A stretch of 64,000 nt of DNA. Source: Mixophyes australis (taxonomy: Eukaryota; Chordata; Amphibia; Anura; Limnodynastidae). Where the stretch lies: contig JAVHZZ010000008.1 of assembly GCA_036250195.1 (NCBI GenBank), forward strand, positions 3,777,934-3,841,933, given 5' to 3'. Below are positions 1 to 11,205 of this stretch, piece by piece. Position numbers and translations under genes: made by a program. The notes under the pieces were generated by a model. It was given only the letters and a program-made list of their open reading frames with translations. It searched no databases and was not told the origin of the DNA. Positions within the stretch are counted from its first letter, which is position 1. Each line of letters opens with the position of its first letter.

Positions 1-984
1 CAAAAGTTATCTCTACATACACATACATGTATACGCACATCTTACACTATGGTGACTGTTAAATGTAACTATCCATGCAGACCATGGAATCAATGAAACT
101 GGGGGATGTGTCAATTTTATTCTACTAATAGGGACAACTCAACTATCATAATTAAAACCATCTAGAAAACTTCACTCTTGGACAAAAAACATGTCCCCTT
201 CCTTTTGGTAAACCACGCTTACCAATAGCGAGACCCATCGAGTCTGACATATTACTTAAAATAACAAAAAAGGAGATAATTACATTCCCGGAGTTACAAT
301 TGAAATGTTCTTCAATGAATACTTGCCTGCGTTTTATACTAGGAGAGGTCCAAGGGAGAAGATTTGTGAGGGGTGGGGGGGGTGACGTGCATCATATCAT
401 GGCCCCACCCAATGTGGGTGGGCTTCGGGAGGGTATGGCCTACTCATTCGGAAGTTCGGGAGAACTCCCTGAAATTTAGGAGCTGCCTGGATATTCCAGG
501 AGTGTAGGAAAATATGTTTCAAAGTGAACTGTTGGGGAAAGACAGTTTAGTACATGTTAGGCGTGGCACAAATCATGCAAAATCCCCTTCTCTGTATAAC
601 TGTAGTTTAGGTGATAGATCCCGTACTTGAAAGAACCTGACATATACATTTGTTGTTTACTGTTAGAAGTCACTTCTGCTAGAAGAGACTGACTACGCTG
701 TCCTTCAATGGGATTACTGGAATATCATCTTCTGTGTGCAGGGAAAAAATCTTTCCCCATGATCATAAATATTTCTTCCGTTCTGAACTACCATTGAAAC
801 ATTTACATATATATGTGTGAATATTATCACTAGCTCCTTTATAAAGGCAGCTTGTATGTTAACATGTAGCGGTCCTCAACAAACTGGACCTCAATTAGAG
901 CAAAGGGGGCAAATTTGCATCTTGGCAAAACTATATTGCACTGCAGGGGGGCAAATTTAAAATGTACGGACAGATTTAGGGGCC
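1..984. other. Intronic sequence, little recognisable
   Basis: No exon or full repeat was recognised. Around 425-515 there is a degraded stretch rich in GGGAGAACTCCC-like and ATTCCAGGAG words that resembles remnants of the 'CATACTTGCCAAC' MITE family seen at 44173-44768. A run of G lies near 370-381. Confidence 0.4.
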
Positions 985-1215
985 TATTTATCAAGCCTTA
1001 AATCATGACGCATTTTCTGCACGGTTTAGAAATTTTTAAGTACAGTCACAATTTAACAAAAGCCTAATGCAGGAGATACTAGGGATATCTCCTGCATTAG
1101 GCACAGTACCGCCAATACCGCAGTCCCCATAACATTCAATGGGGTGTGTGAAAATTTATCAAGCTCTGAAAAGCTTAACTTTCCGAGATTGACACCGAAG
1201 GCTAATGGCATCTGA
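985..1215 (+). mobile_element. MITE-like repeat with 17-bp perfect hairpin
   Basis: Begins near GGGGCCTATTTATCAAGCC. It contains a perfect stem (1062-1078 pairing with 1086-1102, 7-nt loop) built on GCCTAATGCAGGAGATA. The same CCTAATGCAGGAKAT core and a nearby 'ACCGCAGT' word recur at about 2765-2870 and 10190-10245, so this is a dispersed family. The right end is not sharply defined. Confidence 0.55.
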
Positions 1216-1329
1216 GATGGGGAGAGCATCGCAGGAGAGGGATATTCAGATCACTCACCATCAACCTTCTCGCTCTCCCCTCCGTTAATTAATGACCTTT
1301 TTGTATGCGTGACCCTAGGTCAGTGGGTA

Positions 1330-1500
1330 AGAACTTAACTCAACTCTAAATTGCAGTGTAAAAATAAAGCTGCCCAATGTTTGTGGGGTAGATGCAAAAA
1401 ATAAAAATTGATGCATTTGCCCAGCTTGCAATGCAACATGAGCTGTCTGGGACCAAATTTGCTCCTTTTTTTTTTGCTTTGCTCTTAACTTTATATGAGG
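1330..1500. repeat. Dispersed repeat fragment (AAATTGCAGTGTAAAAATAAAG family)
   Basis: Contains AACTCTAAATTGCAGTG, GTAAAAATAAAGC and a T-rich GCTCC(T)nGCTTTGCTC end. The same words recur at about 3950-4120, which identifies it as a dispersed element. I remember similar repeats in frog genomes. Class unknown. Confidence 0.45.
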
Positions 1501-2483
1501 CCACTGCCCCAGGCTAGAAGGAGAAAAAGACTGAGCAGAGCTGGGTCACCTCCAAAGGAAAGAGGCAGCAATCCCGGAATATGGGTGGAGATACTACACT
1601 GCCCTAAACTGCAGACTCCAGAACAGATTTCTGGGGTGACATGTTTCCCTTAATAAACCATTACGTCAAACATCTGCAAAACTGAAATCATAAACCTGTC
1701 AATCAAACATCTCCCTCCAGAACATCGCAGACCGAGGCCTCACAATGTAGCAACATTCAAGCAGCGTTTAATCGACTTCTAAACGGATGTTACTTGACCA
1801 CAACACGTTCATTCCACCCACTTCCCATAGACAAGGTGGCCGTCAGCTCTCTTATCAAACAATGTCACGGCAAACAGGATTTGTACTATATAAACGAGTG
1901 CAGCATGTACACCTGGGCGCCTGGTCATCTCTGGCTACCGCAGTGTGCCATCTCATCCAATAAATCATATAGGAGCTGAATGTAAACATGGTGGCACGCC
2001 ATTACCATTACCCATGGCAAGTTGTATTGTGCATAGATGACTTGTAACGAGAGCCATTGTCAGGACGCTACCACCCATCCTGTCAGTGTTTGCACACGTG
2101 TGGCTGGCGGTGGCCACCAGCAGTCCTGGGATTGTACAGAGCGTTCCAGCTGGCTGCACTGGAGGTAAACAGATGCCGCTCACCCAGGGTGACCCCATGG
2201 AGGAGACACAATGTGACAAAGATCAGCAGATCAGGTAGCATGTGCAGAGGAAAGGGGCGATGGTAGCTCTCTCCTTGTAGTTGGTTTAACCTGCCGGTGA
2301 GGTCACTACAGACGGAAATGTGCTAAATCATTTATGCTGCAAATCAGCCAAGTGATGAAGGAACATCTGGATCGTGGAGAAGTGATAGGATTCCCGATGT
2401 CACTTAAATAAAACTGACACATGGAGCACATCACATTCCGGGGGCAGCGGGAAAGAGAAACATTTTTATATAAGAAAATCTGC

Positions 2484-2880
2484 ATTGACTAAGAGGCCTG
2501 TTTATCTACAATCTGACGTTAATTATCACCTGTCATTGCAGCGATGACAGATGAATTAACAATGAATTTACTACTGAAGTCATGTAGGGACAGTGCATCC
2601 GATAGGAGGTTGTCCTGCAATGGCTTCTTTCTAACGTTAACTACGGATTCTGACCCGGAGTCTTTACGGTGCATACGCGACATATGTCATTTACGGAAAT
2701 TAACGTAAGGGGAGAGCAGGAGGGCTGTGGAGACGGGTCTGTCCAGCAGGGTCATACTCCGAAAATATAAGCTTTCAGAGCTTGATAAAATTGCTCAGAC
2801 CGCAATCCCCTTTGAGTATAATGAGGACTGCAGTTAATGCGCTAATTTGCCTAATGCAGGATATATATCATCAGCAGCAG
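2484..2880. repeat. Degraded copy of the hairpin MITE family
   Basis: Contains GAGGCCTGTTTATCTAC at its left and, near 2765-2870, GCTTGATAAAATTGC, ACCGCAATCCCC and GCCTAATGCAGGATAT, matching words in 985-1215. Strongly diverged; ends uncertain. Confidence 0.35.
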
Positions 2881-2924
2881 CAGCTATGGGGAGAACACAC
2901 AGACCTACAAAGATAAGGACATAG

Positions 2925-3256
2925 GGGCTGATTCATTAAGGATATTAACTTAAAAAACTTCTTATTTCAGTCTCCAGGACAAAACCATGTCACAATGCAA
3001 GGGGTGCAAATTGGTATTCTGTTTTGCACATAAGTTAAATACTGACTGTTTTTTCATGTAGCACACAAATACTTGATAGCTTATTTGTACACTGAAATTT
3101 AAAGTTGATATTTGTGTGCTACATGAAAAAACAGACAGTATTTAACTTGTGTGCAAAACAGAAAACTAATTTGCACCCCTTGCATTGTAACATGGTTTTG
3201 TCCAGGAGACTGAAATACGAAGTCTCTTAAGTTAAGATCCTTAATGAATCAGGCCC
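2925..3256. mobile_element. Palindromic MITE, ~332 bp, Tc1/mariner-like
   Basis: Two arms of about 150 bp are inverted copies. The left end is GGGCTGATTCATTAAGGAT and the right end ATCCTTAATGAATCAGGCCC. The inner words TGTGTGCTACATGAAAAAAC and its complement also pair. ATAG flanks both sides (2921-2924, 3257-3260), compatible with a TA target duplication. Partial copies lie at about 3975-4085 and 36730-36875. Confidence 0.8.
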
Positions 3257-3446
3257 ATAGTCGGGAATGTCTATACAATGTGCACAAGGTAACCTCAATG
3301 TGTGTGTGTTTTATTCACCAGGAACAGGGGGAGGGCCATAGCCCATAAGAATAAAATATGGCAACAGTGACTGTTAAATAAATAATGTAAAAGTTAAATT
3401 TAAAATGTGGGGCAGATTTATAGTTGGGGTAGGATATGTCCTAGAT

Positions 3447-3940
3447 CAGTGATGGGCAAACTTTTTCAGGGGCGGGCCAAATAAAAAAGAAAAACTTTAG
3501 GCGGGCCAATATAATTTATTAAAAAACTCAAATATCGAAATATATAATACAAATTTTTTGAATGGGACGGGAGGGTGTTATATAGCAGTGTTACCTCTAT
3601 AAGTGCAGCGATCATACAGACACAGCACTTATTTCAGCTGGTTGTTGCAGATCCGTCTTTCTGGTGAGCCACTAGCTGACAACACAGCAGCCAATAGAAA
3701 TCTGCCTTAGTATATGGCCCAGCCCATCTCTTCTCACATGACTTTCAGCCATTTAGGAAGGAGGATGAAGTGTAATGGAGGAAATAGCTGGGAAGGCATA
3801 AAAATGAAGGTTCTGACACACAGGGTCGGCCCTAATAATTTTATGCATATTTTAATGAAATTTTTTAAAATATTGGCGGGCCGGATAGAACCTCTAAGTC
3901 GGCCGGATCTGGCCTGCGGGCCGTAGTTTGCCCATCACTG
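3447..3940. mobile_element. hAT-like MITE with perfect 8-bp duplication
   Basis: 494 bp with terminal inverted repeats CAGTGATGGGCAAAC and GTTTGCCCATCACTG. It is flanked by identical TCCTAGAT at 3439-3446 and 3941-3948, the 8-bp target duplication expected of hAT transposases. No transposase is encoded. It interrupts the AAATTGCAGTGTAAAAATAAAG repeat, whose parts resume at 3949. Confidence 0.9.
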
Positions 3941-3948
3941 TCCTAGAT

Positions 3949-4125
3949 CAACTTTAAAATGTCAGTGTAAAAATAAAGGTATCAAGTATTTGTGTGCTAC
4001 ATGACAAAACAGTCAGTATTTAACTTATGTGCAATATAATAAACTAATTTGCACCCCTTGCATTGTAACATGGTTTGTCCAGGAGCAAATTTACTCCTTT
4101 TTCTTGCTTTGCTCCCAGCTGTCTC
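3949..4125. repeat. Host repeat continued, with partial palindromic-MITE arm
   Basis: AACTTTAAAATGTCAGTGTAAAAATAAAGG is followed by one arm of the 2925-3256 palindrome (GTGTGCTACATGACAAAACAG, TTTGCACCCCTTGCATTG), then a 'GCAAATTTACTCC(T)nGCTTTGCTCC' end as at 1460-1490. This suggests the two families share a common origin. Confidence 0.5.
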
Positions 4126-4436
4126 CACTAATCATTACACAGAAATCTTCAACCTGTCGTTTCATTTTCTCGAAACCAAATATACGTTGATTGTTGCCTA
4201 ACTAGAGTCTGTTCAAACTACCTCCCTGTCTGTCACCTCCACTTACATATCTGGGCACCCTCCGATGGGCACCCGTCAGTCTGGGTTCAGTGAGCTGCAT
4301 CTCACTGTAAATCCAATGTCATTTATGTGTCTAAGGGTCTTCTGTCTGCTAATGTAACAATCATTTCTTGCTATTAATTCTCCTAAAACCATCTACAACC
4401 TTTGAAACAATACAATGCTTACAACAAAATTCTTTC

Positions 4437-4742
4437 AGTAGCACAGTGGTCAGCACTGGGTTTGATACTGACCATGGCCTTATCTGTGTGGAGTTTGTAT
4501 GTTCTCCCCGTGTTTGCGTGGGTTTCCTCCGGGTGCTCCGGTTTACTCCCACACTCCAAAAACATACTGGTAGATTAATTAGCTGCTGACAATATGCTCT
4601 AGTCCGTTTGTGTGTGTTAGGGAATTTAGATTGTTAACTCCAATGGAGCAGTACCAATCTGAATGATTAAATGATTTCTGTACAGCGCTGTATAAAATGA
4701 TGGGTGCTATATAAATAAATAATAATAATAATAATAATAATA
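4437..4742 (+). mobile_element. tRNA-headed SINE (V-SINE-like), ATA tail
   Basis: Copy 1, plus strand. The tRNA head is shortened. The conserved middle (GTGTGGAGTTTGTATGTTCT, TGCGTGGGTTTCCTCCGGGT) is intact. The 3' part ends GCGCTGTATAAAATGATGGG, TGCTATATAAATAAATAATA and an (ATA)n tail at 4720-4742. Confidence 0.9.
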
Positions 4743-5462
4743 CTTACTTGATGCTGGTTAACTTTTCCAACCATTTCTTTATTATCACTTTTAACAATGT
4801 TACTCCCTCTTTGCTCTTTTTATCAGTTGTGGTTCCCCCGGGGTCAGAGCTGGTCCCCCGTAATATATCACTTTACACCTTGATGGCGTTCCCGTTACTC
4901 CACCCGATATATCTACCTTATATTAACACCCCAGTATCTGTATCTGTGTAAGCAACAAGCGCTCTAGTATCTAACGGCTTAACTTAAAGTGTAATATTTC
5001 ATTATGTAACGATGCTTTAGTCATCACAATAGATCTAATACTCCACTCGTACGTTCACAGGCTCGATGGTATGTAACTGGTGTACACGCAGCAATTGTGT
5101 GCTTATAACAGACAAAACAGGTCCTTGCTCAAGGACCCAGTCCTGTTTCCAGTCAAGCTGCTGTTCGTTCAAATTTGAAGTTACTCAGCAAAAATTACTG
5201 TGCAAAGAAAAGAAACTAGTAAATTATTATTGTATTAACCTCTAACTATATTACCTGCAGGTATCTGACACCAGGTACCCGACACAATGTGGCCACTGTG
5301 TCGGACTAGTTATAAGCGATTACAATAATAATGGTTTCATTTAGGACTGCTGACCCAACTCCTCTATGAAAAGTACCAATATGTAGAATAAACATTGTTA
5401 AGTAACTGTGGGAGGAAAACATCCAAATCAGTCCGCAGACTGTTATAAAAATTGTGATTTAC
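4743..5462. other. Intronic sequence, nothing recognised
   Basis: AT-rich sequence without a repeat family or exon that I can identify. Confidence 0.4.
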
Positions 5463-5557
5463 CTTGTCCTTTAATGCCAAAGGGAGGTACGTACTCCTTG
5501 ATCTTCCCCCATTTCCTGAAGGAATCATCAAGAAACATAGGTGCTGGTCTGGAGAAC
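5463..5557 (-). CDS. ST3GAL3: ST3GAL3 internal exon (N-terminal catalytic domain)
   Basis: This is a 95-nt exon with minus-strand acceptor TTGTCTTTGTAG and donor AAG|GTAAAT. The first G completes the lysine codon left open by the previous exon. The reading is FSRPAPMFLDDSFRKWGKIK followed by EYVPPFGIKGQ, ending with the first base of the next codon (Asp in the family). Human ST3GAL3, as remembered, has FSKPAPMFLDDSFRKW and VPPFGIKGQ here. The segment lies just before the L-sialylmotif, the donor CMP-sialic-acid binding region, whose exon should lie farther along the minus strand. I could not find it in positions 1-5462, so the intron there exceeds 5 kb. A different frame is open over the same stretch, but it does not match the family and does not respect the splice phase. 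Confidence 0.96.
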
Positions 5558-6615
5558 CTACAAAGACAACATAACGGTATAACTTACACATATTAAACGT
5601 CTGTCTGTATGTATGATCTTATATGTCACTGTGAATAAGTACAATTAATGTAATAGACATTGTATGTAATGATATAACAGTCAGAGATAATAGGTTCCAC
5701 AATAAATTCCATTTCTCTTAACTTTTTATTACAAACAGATTAAATGGATACATTGTAACACAGCTTGACAGTTACATTTATTACATTGTATCCATTTGTG
5801 TAGTGTATTGCAGGATGAAGTCACTGCTTTGCCCGATGTATCACACAGGAGGGATGTAATATCCACTTGTCTCACAGATGACTTAATACGAGGAAGTCTA
5901 CCATGGTTTGGACAGATGTCCTCTGTATTATCATAGTTTAGGGGTCAGGCCATCAGCGACTACGTGAATCCCTCCTGAGGGACCCATCATCTCATCTTAG
6001 CAACGTCCATAGAAATACGTAGATGTGTCTGGCAGATGGAGAGTAGATTATGGCCAGAAAACGTGAGTTGGAGAGTTTGTGGTGACAGAATGAAGTTATT
6101 CCTGAGCCAGCGAGGAGGGGGGACGCTCTGCTAGTCCTGGGTCGCTGTATTATCTGCTTTTCATGAGTAAATGTTATTACTAGACTGTATTTTACCCCTG
6201 GGACAAGGATCCTAATTTCACAGAAACATTATCTGACACCATTTCATCGATTTTGGCAAGAGCAAAAGGGTTGGTGCGTTGCATTATTTATCTGCGTATT
6301 ATAGAGCTTGTAACATGAACGTCATTAGATTCATTTAAAAGCACGGTACAATGAAAAATAGTGGGCAAAGGTTTACAGCAAAAAGCATATTTAAAGGCCA
6401 ACTAACCTTTTTTTATTTTCCTTGATGAAGGAAACGAAACTAAGTTGACTAAAGAAAAAACTTACAATACAATATAAACATATTACTGTGTTCTCAAAAT
6501 GTAGCTTGTTCTGAGTGCAAGTTTTTGTCTTTTTCCCATGATCCCCTCCTAAAACCCTCCTGTCAGTCTTACTGATGTGTGATAGTCTGTGAGAGTCCGA
6601 GAGGCGCGAGACCTG
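5558..6615. other. Intronic sequence, nothing recognised
   Basis: No repeat family identified. A short imperfect inverted repeat at about 5735-5795 pairs AAATGGATACATTGTAA with TTACATTGTATCCATTT. Confidence 0.4.
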
Positions 6616-6617
6616 GG

Positions 6618-6745
6618 GACAACCGAGCAGTGGTGGAACTAGTAAGTTGTGGTGGAAGTTGGTGAGGAGGGAACCAGGGCCCCCGACCCTCTGCATCTGC
6701 CATGCAGCGGGCCCCATTATCCCCCCCTGCTGCACCAATGGTAGT
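6618..6745. mobile_element. DNA-transposon fragment (CAGTGGTGGAACTA)
   Basis: Starts GCAGTGGTGGAACTAGTAAG and carries AGGGCCCCCGACCCTCTGCA, CAGCGGGCCCCATTATCCC and a truncated right part. The 'CAGTGGTGGAACTA' start is hAT-like and known to me from other vertebrate MITEs. No duplication visible. Confidence 0.4.
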
Positions 6746-9572
6746 TCGGCCAGTTCAGAGTTTGCTCCCCCAAATTAACATATAATTCCTATACAAGTAA
6801 TATCTGGTTATATGTTTAAAATAACAAAATATCCATCCAACATTCTAATAAGTAACATATAGAGGACATTCTGCTGCAACTATGAAACAAATTCTAGTTA
6901 CAATGTATCACATTTTATCATCTCTGATACAGATGTAAACGTCACAGCCTTCCATGGCAGGACCAGGCCGGGAGATCACTCTTGTGAGAATTATGACCTG
7001 CGTCTGACCAACCTGCCCAGCGTAAGAAAGTGGCTACAAGTGCTTTACCGATGTCTGTCTGGTCAGCACCGAACAGCGTGCAACAATACTAACATAACGA
7101 GAGGAAACAGCCGGCACACATACAACAAGGAGAAATTTGCCTGTTTGTATTGGGATTGGTGGGAAATGTCAATAATCCGTCACTATTGTGCAAATAACAC
7201 CAAGAACCGCTAATTCAGATTAAAGTCCCCGCTCCCCAGTCGTCAGACCCAGGCAAAGATCTGGTGGGGGGCTGAGGGTTACCGCACCACAGACAATATA
7301 TCCATGTCATCCGTGTGCATTTCATGCGTGTAACTGTCACACTTATAAACACAAAAATAACCGTCTAAGAAAATAATTGTACAAAAATAAAAAGTGACAC
7401 ATAATAAATACAATGTATCTTCACTCTCATGAACTAAGACATAAATAAAGTTAGATTAAGCCTAGTGGAGGGGGCATTATAAAGCAGTAGAGGCTGAATT
7501 GCCGTTGCCACCATGTTCATTCCAGGAATACCTACAATCCCACATAACGTGTGCGAGTACCTAGGTATTCACAAGACAGGTAAATAGACTCATTTGCACA
7601 AATGGAAATGTGTTATCAGACATATTTTTGCACTTTCATGAATGAGCTTTTCTGTCCCTTCATCTACAAAGATGCAAATATGTGTTCTGACTTCTGCAAA
7701 GCTGGACTGCGAGGACACAATCTCTTGTTTTGTCCCAGATCCCAAAATAAAATAATACGCAGACCTCGCCCAATTTTACAAAAGCAGATGCAAACCTGAC
7801 GTGACTCCAGATTTTTACATCTCCAATGTTTGGTCCCTGGCACGGAAATCACAAACACAAAAGTAAAAAAAAAGCGAAACAAAAACATAATATTAGAAAC
7901 CTCCTGAGACATCATGAGCAGCTTAACCCCATGAAGATATAGAACTTCAAAACAAGTATTATATCACTGTTTCCAGTTGACTTCTCTCTGGGAATATTAG
8001 GAGACCTCCTAAGACCCCCACTGTGCTACAATAAAATGGCCGCCACTTTCCAGCACACAGAAAGAGGTGCGCTACAATAAAATGGCTACTCTCCAACACT
8101 GAGGACTGATATAACAAAATAGCTATAAAAGAAAGGTCGGTCTGTCTGACCTAATCTCCCAGTATGTCTGAGGGTCTCCTAAAATATTGGGAGACCTCCC
8201 GGGAAGATAGACTAACTTCCCAGATCCCTGCTGTGTCTTCATAACTGCCAACTTATTATTATTTAATAATTTATTACAAGGCCAGATGTATTTGTTAAAG
8301 TTTTATTGAGAGGTATTTGATAGGTAAAGAATTTGATGCCTATTTGTCCAGCTCTATCATAAAAAGTTTTTTTTTTATTTGCTCCATTTAGTCACCCGGT
8401 TATCACCAACGATTGGGCCTCAATGCTTCTGCATGGGAAGTGGTGCAGCAATAATTTCACCTCTGTGCTGCCTGGTTACTGGCAGTGTTGCCATAAGTTT
8501 TAGTCAAATACAAATAAGGCAGGGGGGTGTCTGCTCCGTGGGCCGGTCCCATAGTCGGCTACTTTGGGCTGGGTCACTGGGCCATCTGCATTTTTTCCCT
8601 TTAAAATGTTCCTAAGAGGCTGCTGAGCCAAGTCTTAGTCCTCAGGGCTCAAGTCTGTGGGGCAGAGCAGGTCATGCCCATGGGTGGACCGAGACACATC
8701 CTTCTGAAAGAGCAGGACACGCCCACTTCGGCAGCGCACCACACGAACATGTTACTTGCACAATCTCCCTGAAATTACTTTTCAAAAGTAGGGAAGTAGG
8801 ACAGTTATGTAGTTTTATGGTGGCTCCTACTGGGACCAACACTGGCCAGAATATGATCAGATTAATACCGACCATTCATTAGAAGCGTAATTTGTAGCGC
8901 ATCATATTTTGCATATTTGTGCTCTGAGAGCATAATGTCCTTATTCATATTTTGGAAAATGCTCTTGTAAGAATGCTCTGTACAACCTTTTGTGAGATGT
9001 CCTGTATATCATCTTAGGACTACCCCCCCATTAATACCAACGTTTATAAGATCCTAAGGTAAACTTGCGGGAGGAGAGAGGCGCTCAGCAGTTGTCCAAT
9101 ACCATGGAAACACACCCTAAAATGGGCAGCCACATTATACCTCCTATCGCCATAATTTACTAATAAAATATTTCCGGGGAAGCTGAGTGATACTGGCTGG
9201 GAGCCATCCTCCAGCGGGATGCACAGTGACTTGGCCTTTCAGTTGCACATTTTTGAGAAAAAATATATATATATTTAAAAATATATTCTTTACAATAATT
9301 CCTGTGTGAAAACATGCCACATTGAAATAATAAAGTTTATTTTCATTGCCGCTATCGTTATCCTGACGGTCGGAGACTTCTCTCTGTTGGGGAGACCCTT
9401 TTCTACTTATGGGCTTATTTAATAATTAACTGGTTTTTGTGTTTACAGCTCCATTCCTTACCTTTAAACTGCCTTAGTCTGTCCCTCCTCTCCGCTTACT
9501 ATAGTAAAGGCTTTGCACATGTGGAATGAGGGGAGAACAGTAAAGTGGCGGTGAGCAGTGGTAGTCTCTTCG
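6746..9572. other. Intronic sequence with minor repeat fragments
   Basis: No exon. At 7985-8240 there are GGGAGACCTCC-type words and a repeated GCTACAATAAAATGGC. At about 8525-8640 a degraded piece resembles the element at 63918-64000 (GGGCTGGGTCACTGGGCCA). A TA-rich run lies at 9262-9286. Confidence 0.35.
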
Positions 9573-10047
9573 CCGATGCTGATAAATCCAACGCTGAGGA
9601 CACCTACAAAACAAAACCGATTTGAGAAGAAAAGGACAAGAATATACACAGACTTACCTCATCAGCGACTGTCCACATATACCCGATCCTAGCAAAACAC
9701 TGACAAGAGCTTCTTCCGAATGTACAGGAGTCCGCTAGTAGTGTCTGACGTCAGTGCGCTGTCAATTAATTTTTATTTAAAGTGACAATGTCGGGACCAC
9801 GCCGGTTACCTGTTAAGGGAGGGGTCCGGAAATGACCGCTTTGAATAAAAATTCATTGACAGCGCACTGACGTCAGACACTACTAGCGGACTCCTGTACA
9901 TTCGGAAGAAGCTCCTGTCAGTGTTTTGCTAGGATCGGATATGTGGACAGTCGCTGATGAGGTAAGTCTGTGTATATTCTTGTCGTTTTCTTCTCAAATC
10001 GGTTTTCTTTTGTAGGTGTCCTCAGCATTGGATTTAACAGCATTGGC
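9573..10047. repeat. Near-perfect inverted repeat with mirrored CRE and 54-nt GT...AG segments
   Basis: The left arm 9573-9782 and right arm 9838-10047 are inverted copies with few differences and a ~55-bp GC-richer spacer. Each arm has the palindromic CREB-site sequence TGACGTCA (9746-9753 and 9868-9875). Each arm, read outward, has GATGAG|GTAAGTCTGTG and then TTTTGTAG|GTGTCCTCAGC. These enclose 54 nt on both sides (9962-10015 plus strand; 9604-9657 minus strand). It resembles a duplicated first exon and short intron facing away from a shared centre. No product can be named. Confidence 0.85.
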
Positions 10048-10138
10048 AACGGGTACCCCACCAGCGGTGAGGGATCCGAAGATTCTTCTACCACAATGCC
10101 CTCCCCATAGGGTAGAACGGCTAAGATGGCGTTAGACA

Positions 10139-10315
10139 ACGGCTGAAGCTCTAAAGAGTTAGGCTTGTTAAATTGCCCCAGTTCCCATTGAAACTATAGA
10201 GACCGCAGTTTAATGCAAAACAGTCTATGATATCTCCTGCGTTAGGCTTTTATTCGATAGCTAATGAACTTAAAAATGCCTGAACATTTTTTTAGGCATG
10301 GTCTATGGCTTCATA
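10139..10315. repeat. Degraded copy of the hairpin MITE family
   Basis: Shares ACCGCAGTTTAATGC, GATATCTCCTGCGTTAGGC and a terminal AGAGGCCCTG-like word with 985-1215. Diverged, boundaries approximate. Confidence 0.4.
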
Positions 10316-11005
10316 TAGAGGCCCTGTTAGTGTGTTCTTTGATTTAATAAAAACAAGTTGAAAATCCTGTAGGATGATTCTGTTTTATGTAATTATCCTC
10401 CTTACAAGGAAAGTGCCATGAACCTAGTAAGAGATCTCTCCACAATATACTGTATTTATTTTTTGTTCTCACAAGCTATAAGCAGCTTCAGTAATTTTAC
10501 TGGAAAAGCAAATATAAAAAGCTGTATGAAAATAAATGATTTGGAAGACGAGCTTCTAAAATACTATTCTCACAGATCGACAGATGCAATGTTTGTACCT
10601 AATTCTGGACATCTGTGAATGATGCAAAATACTCTTCCAGAAAACAAACACAGCCGTATTATCCAGTTTAAGAGATTTTTTGGCACAATTCACCCTCAAG
10701 TTTTATTTGGGAGATTTGGCAACCTCCATGTCTATGAGTCTATTAATGTTATATTATTGAGCAGTTGTAATAAATCATATTTTATGTCCAAGAGATATTC
10801 ATATAACAATAGGAGGGGGTGCAGGCCATACTAAGACTGCATTTGGATGTAAAATTTGCACTAACATATAGCAAGTTTAAATTTGCATGAACAAAAAAGT
10901 TGCATTCTAGTCTTCTCGTGTTTGGACCCTGCTAGTTCAAAGATTACAAGGTTTTCCACCGGTACCAACCTCTGCTTGTTTAACAAGTACTCTTGGATTA
11001 CTGCC
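10316..11005. other. Intronic sequence, nothing recognised
   Basis: AT-rich. Short open frames occur at 10418-10618 and 10619-10834, but they show no family likeness and no splice context, so they are not annotated as genes. Confidence 0.4.
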
Positions 11006-11043
11006 TTAACAAGCTGAGGTCAGTGCAGACCTCAGCTTGTTAA
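11006..11043. repeat. Perfect 16-bp hairpin
   Basis: TTAACAAGCTGAGGTC (11006-11021) is perfectly complementary to 11028-11043, with a 6-nt AGTGCA loop. Confidence 0.85.
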
Positions 11044-11057
11044 GAGATATTTTGGTC

Positions 11058-11205
11058 TGCCGCCTGCCCTGACTTCATATTGTCTCAGTAACTCTGACTT
11101 GCGTGTCCACTGACTTCAGATTGTTAGTTATTTTTGCCTGCTGTTCTCACTGACTTCAATTTGTTACAGGAATTTTGCACTTGCACTGACTTCAGAATGT
11201 TACGT
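11058..11205. repeat. Degenerate tandem CTGACTTCAGATTGTTA repeat
   Basis: CTGACTTCATATTGT, CTGACTTCAGATTGTTA, CTGACTTCAATTTGTTA and CTGACTTCAGAATGTTA recur at about 50-60 bp spacing, directly after the hairpin. An old, decayed tandem array. Confidence 0.55.

Noticed and set aside
1..5462. Next ST3GAL3 exon (L-sialylmotif, CIIVGNGG)
   Set aside because: Searched on the minus strand and not found.
11006..11043. miRNA precursor
   Set aside because: A 16-bp stem with a 6-nt loop is too short for a typical pre-miRNA.
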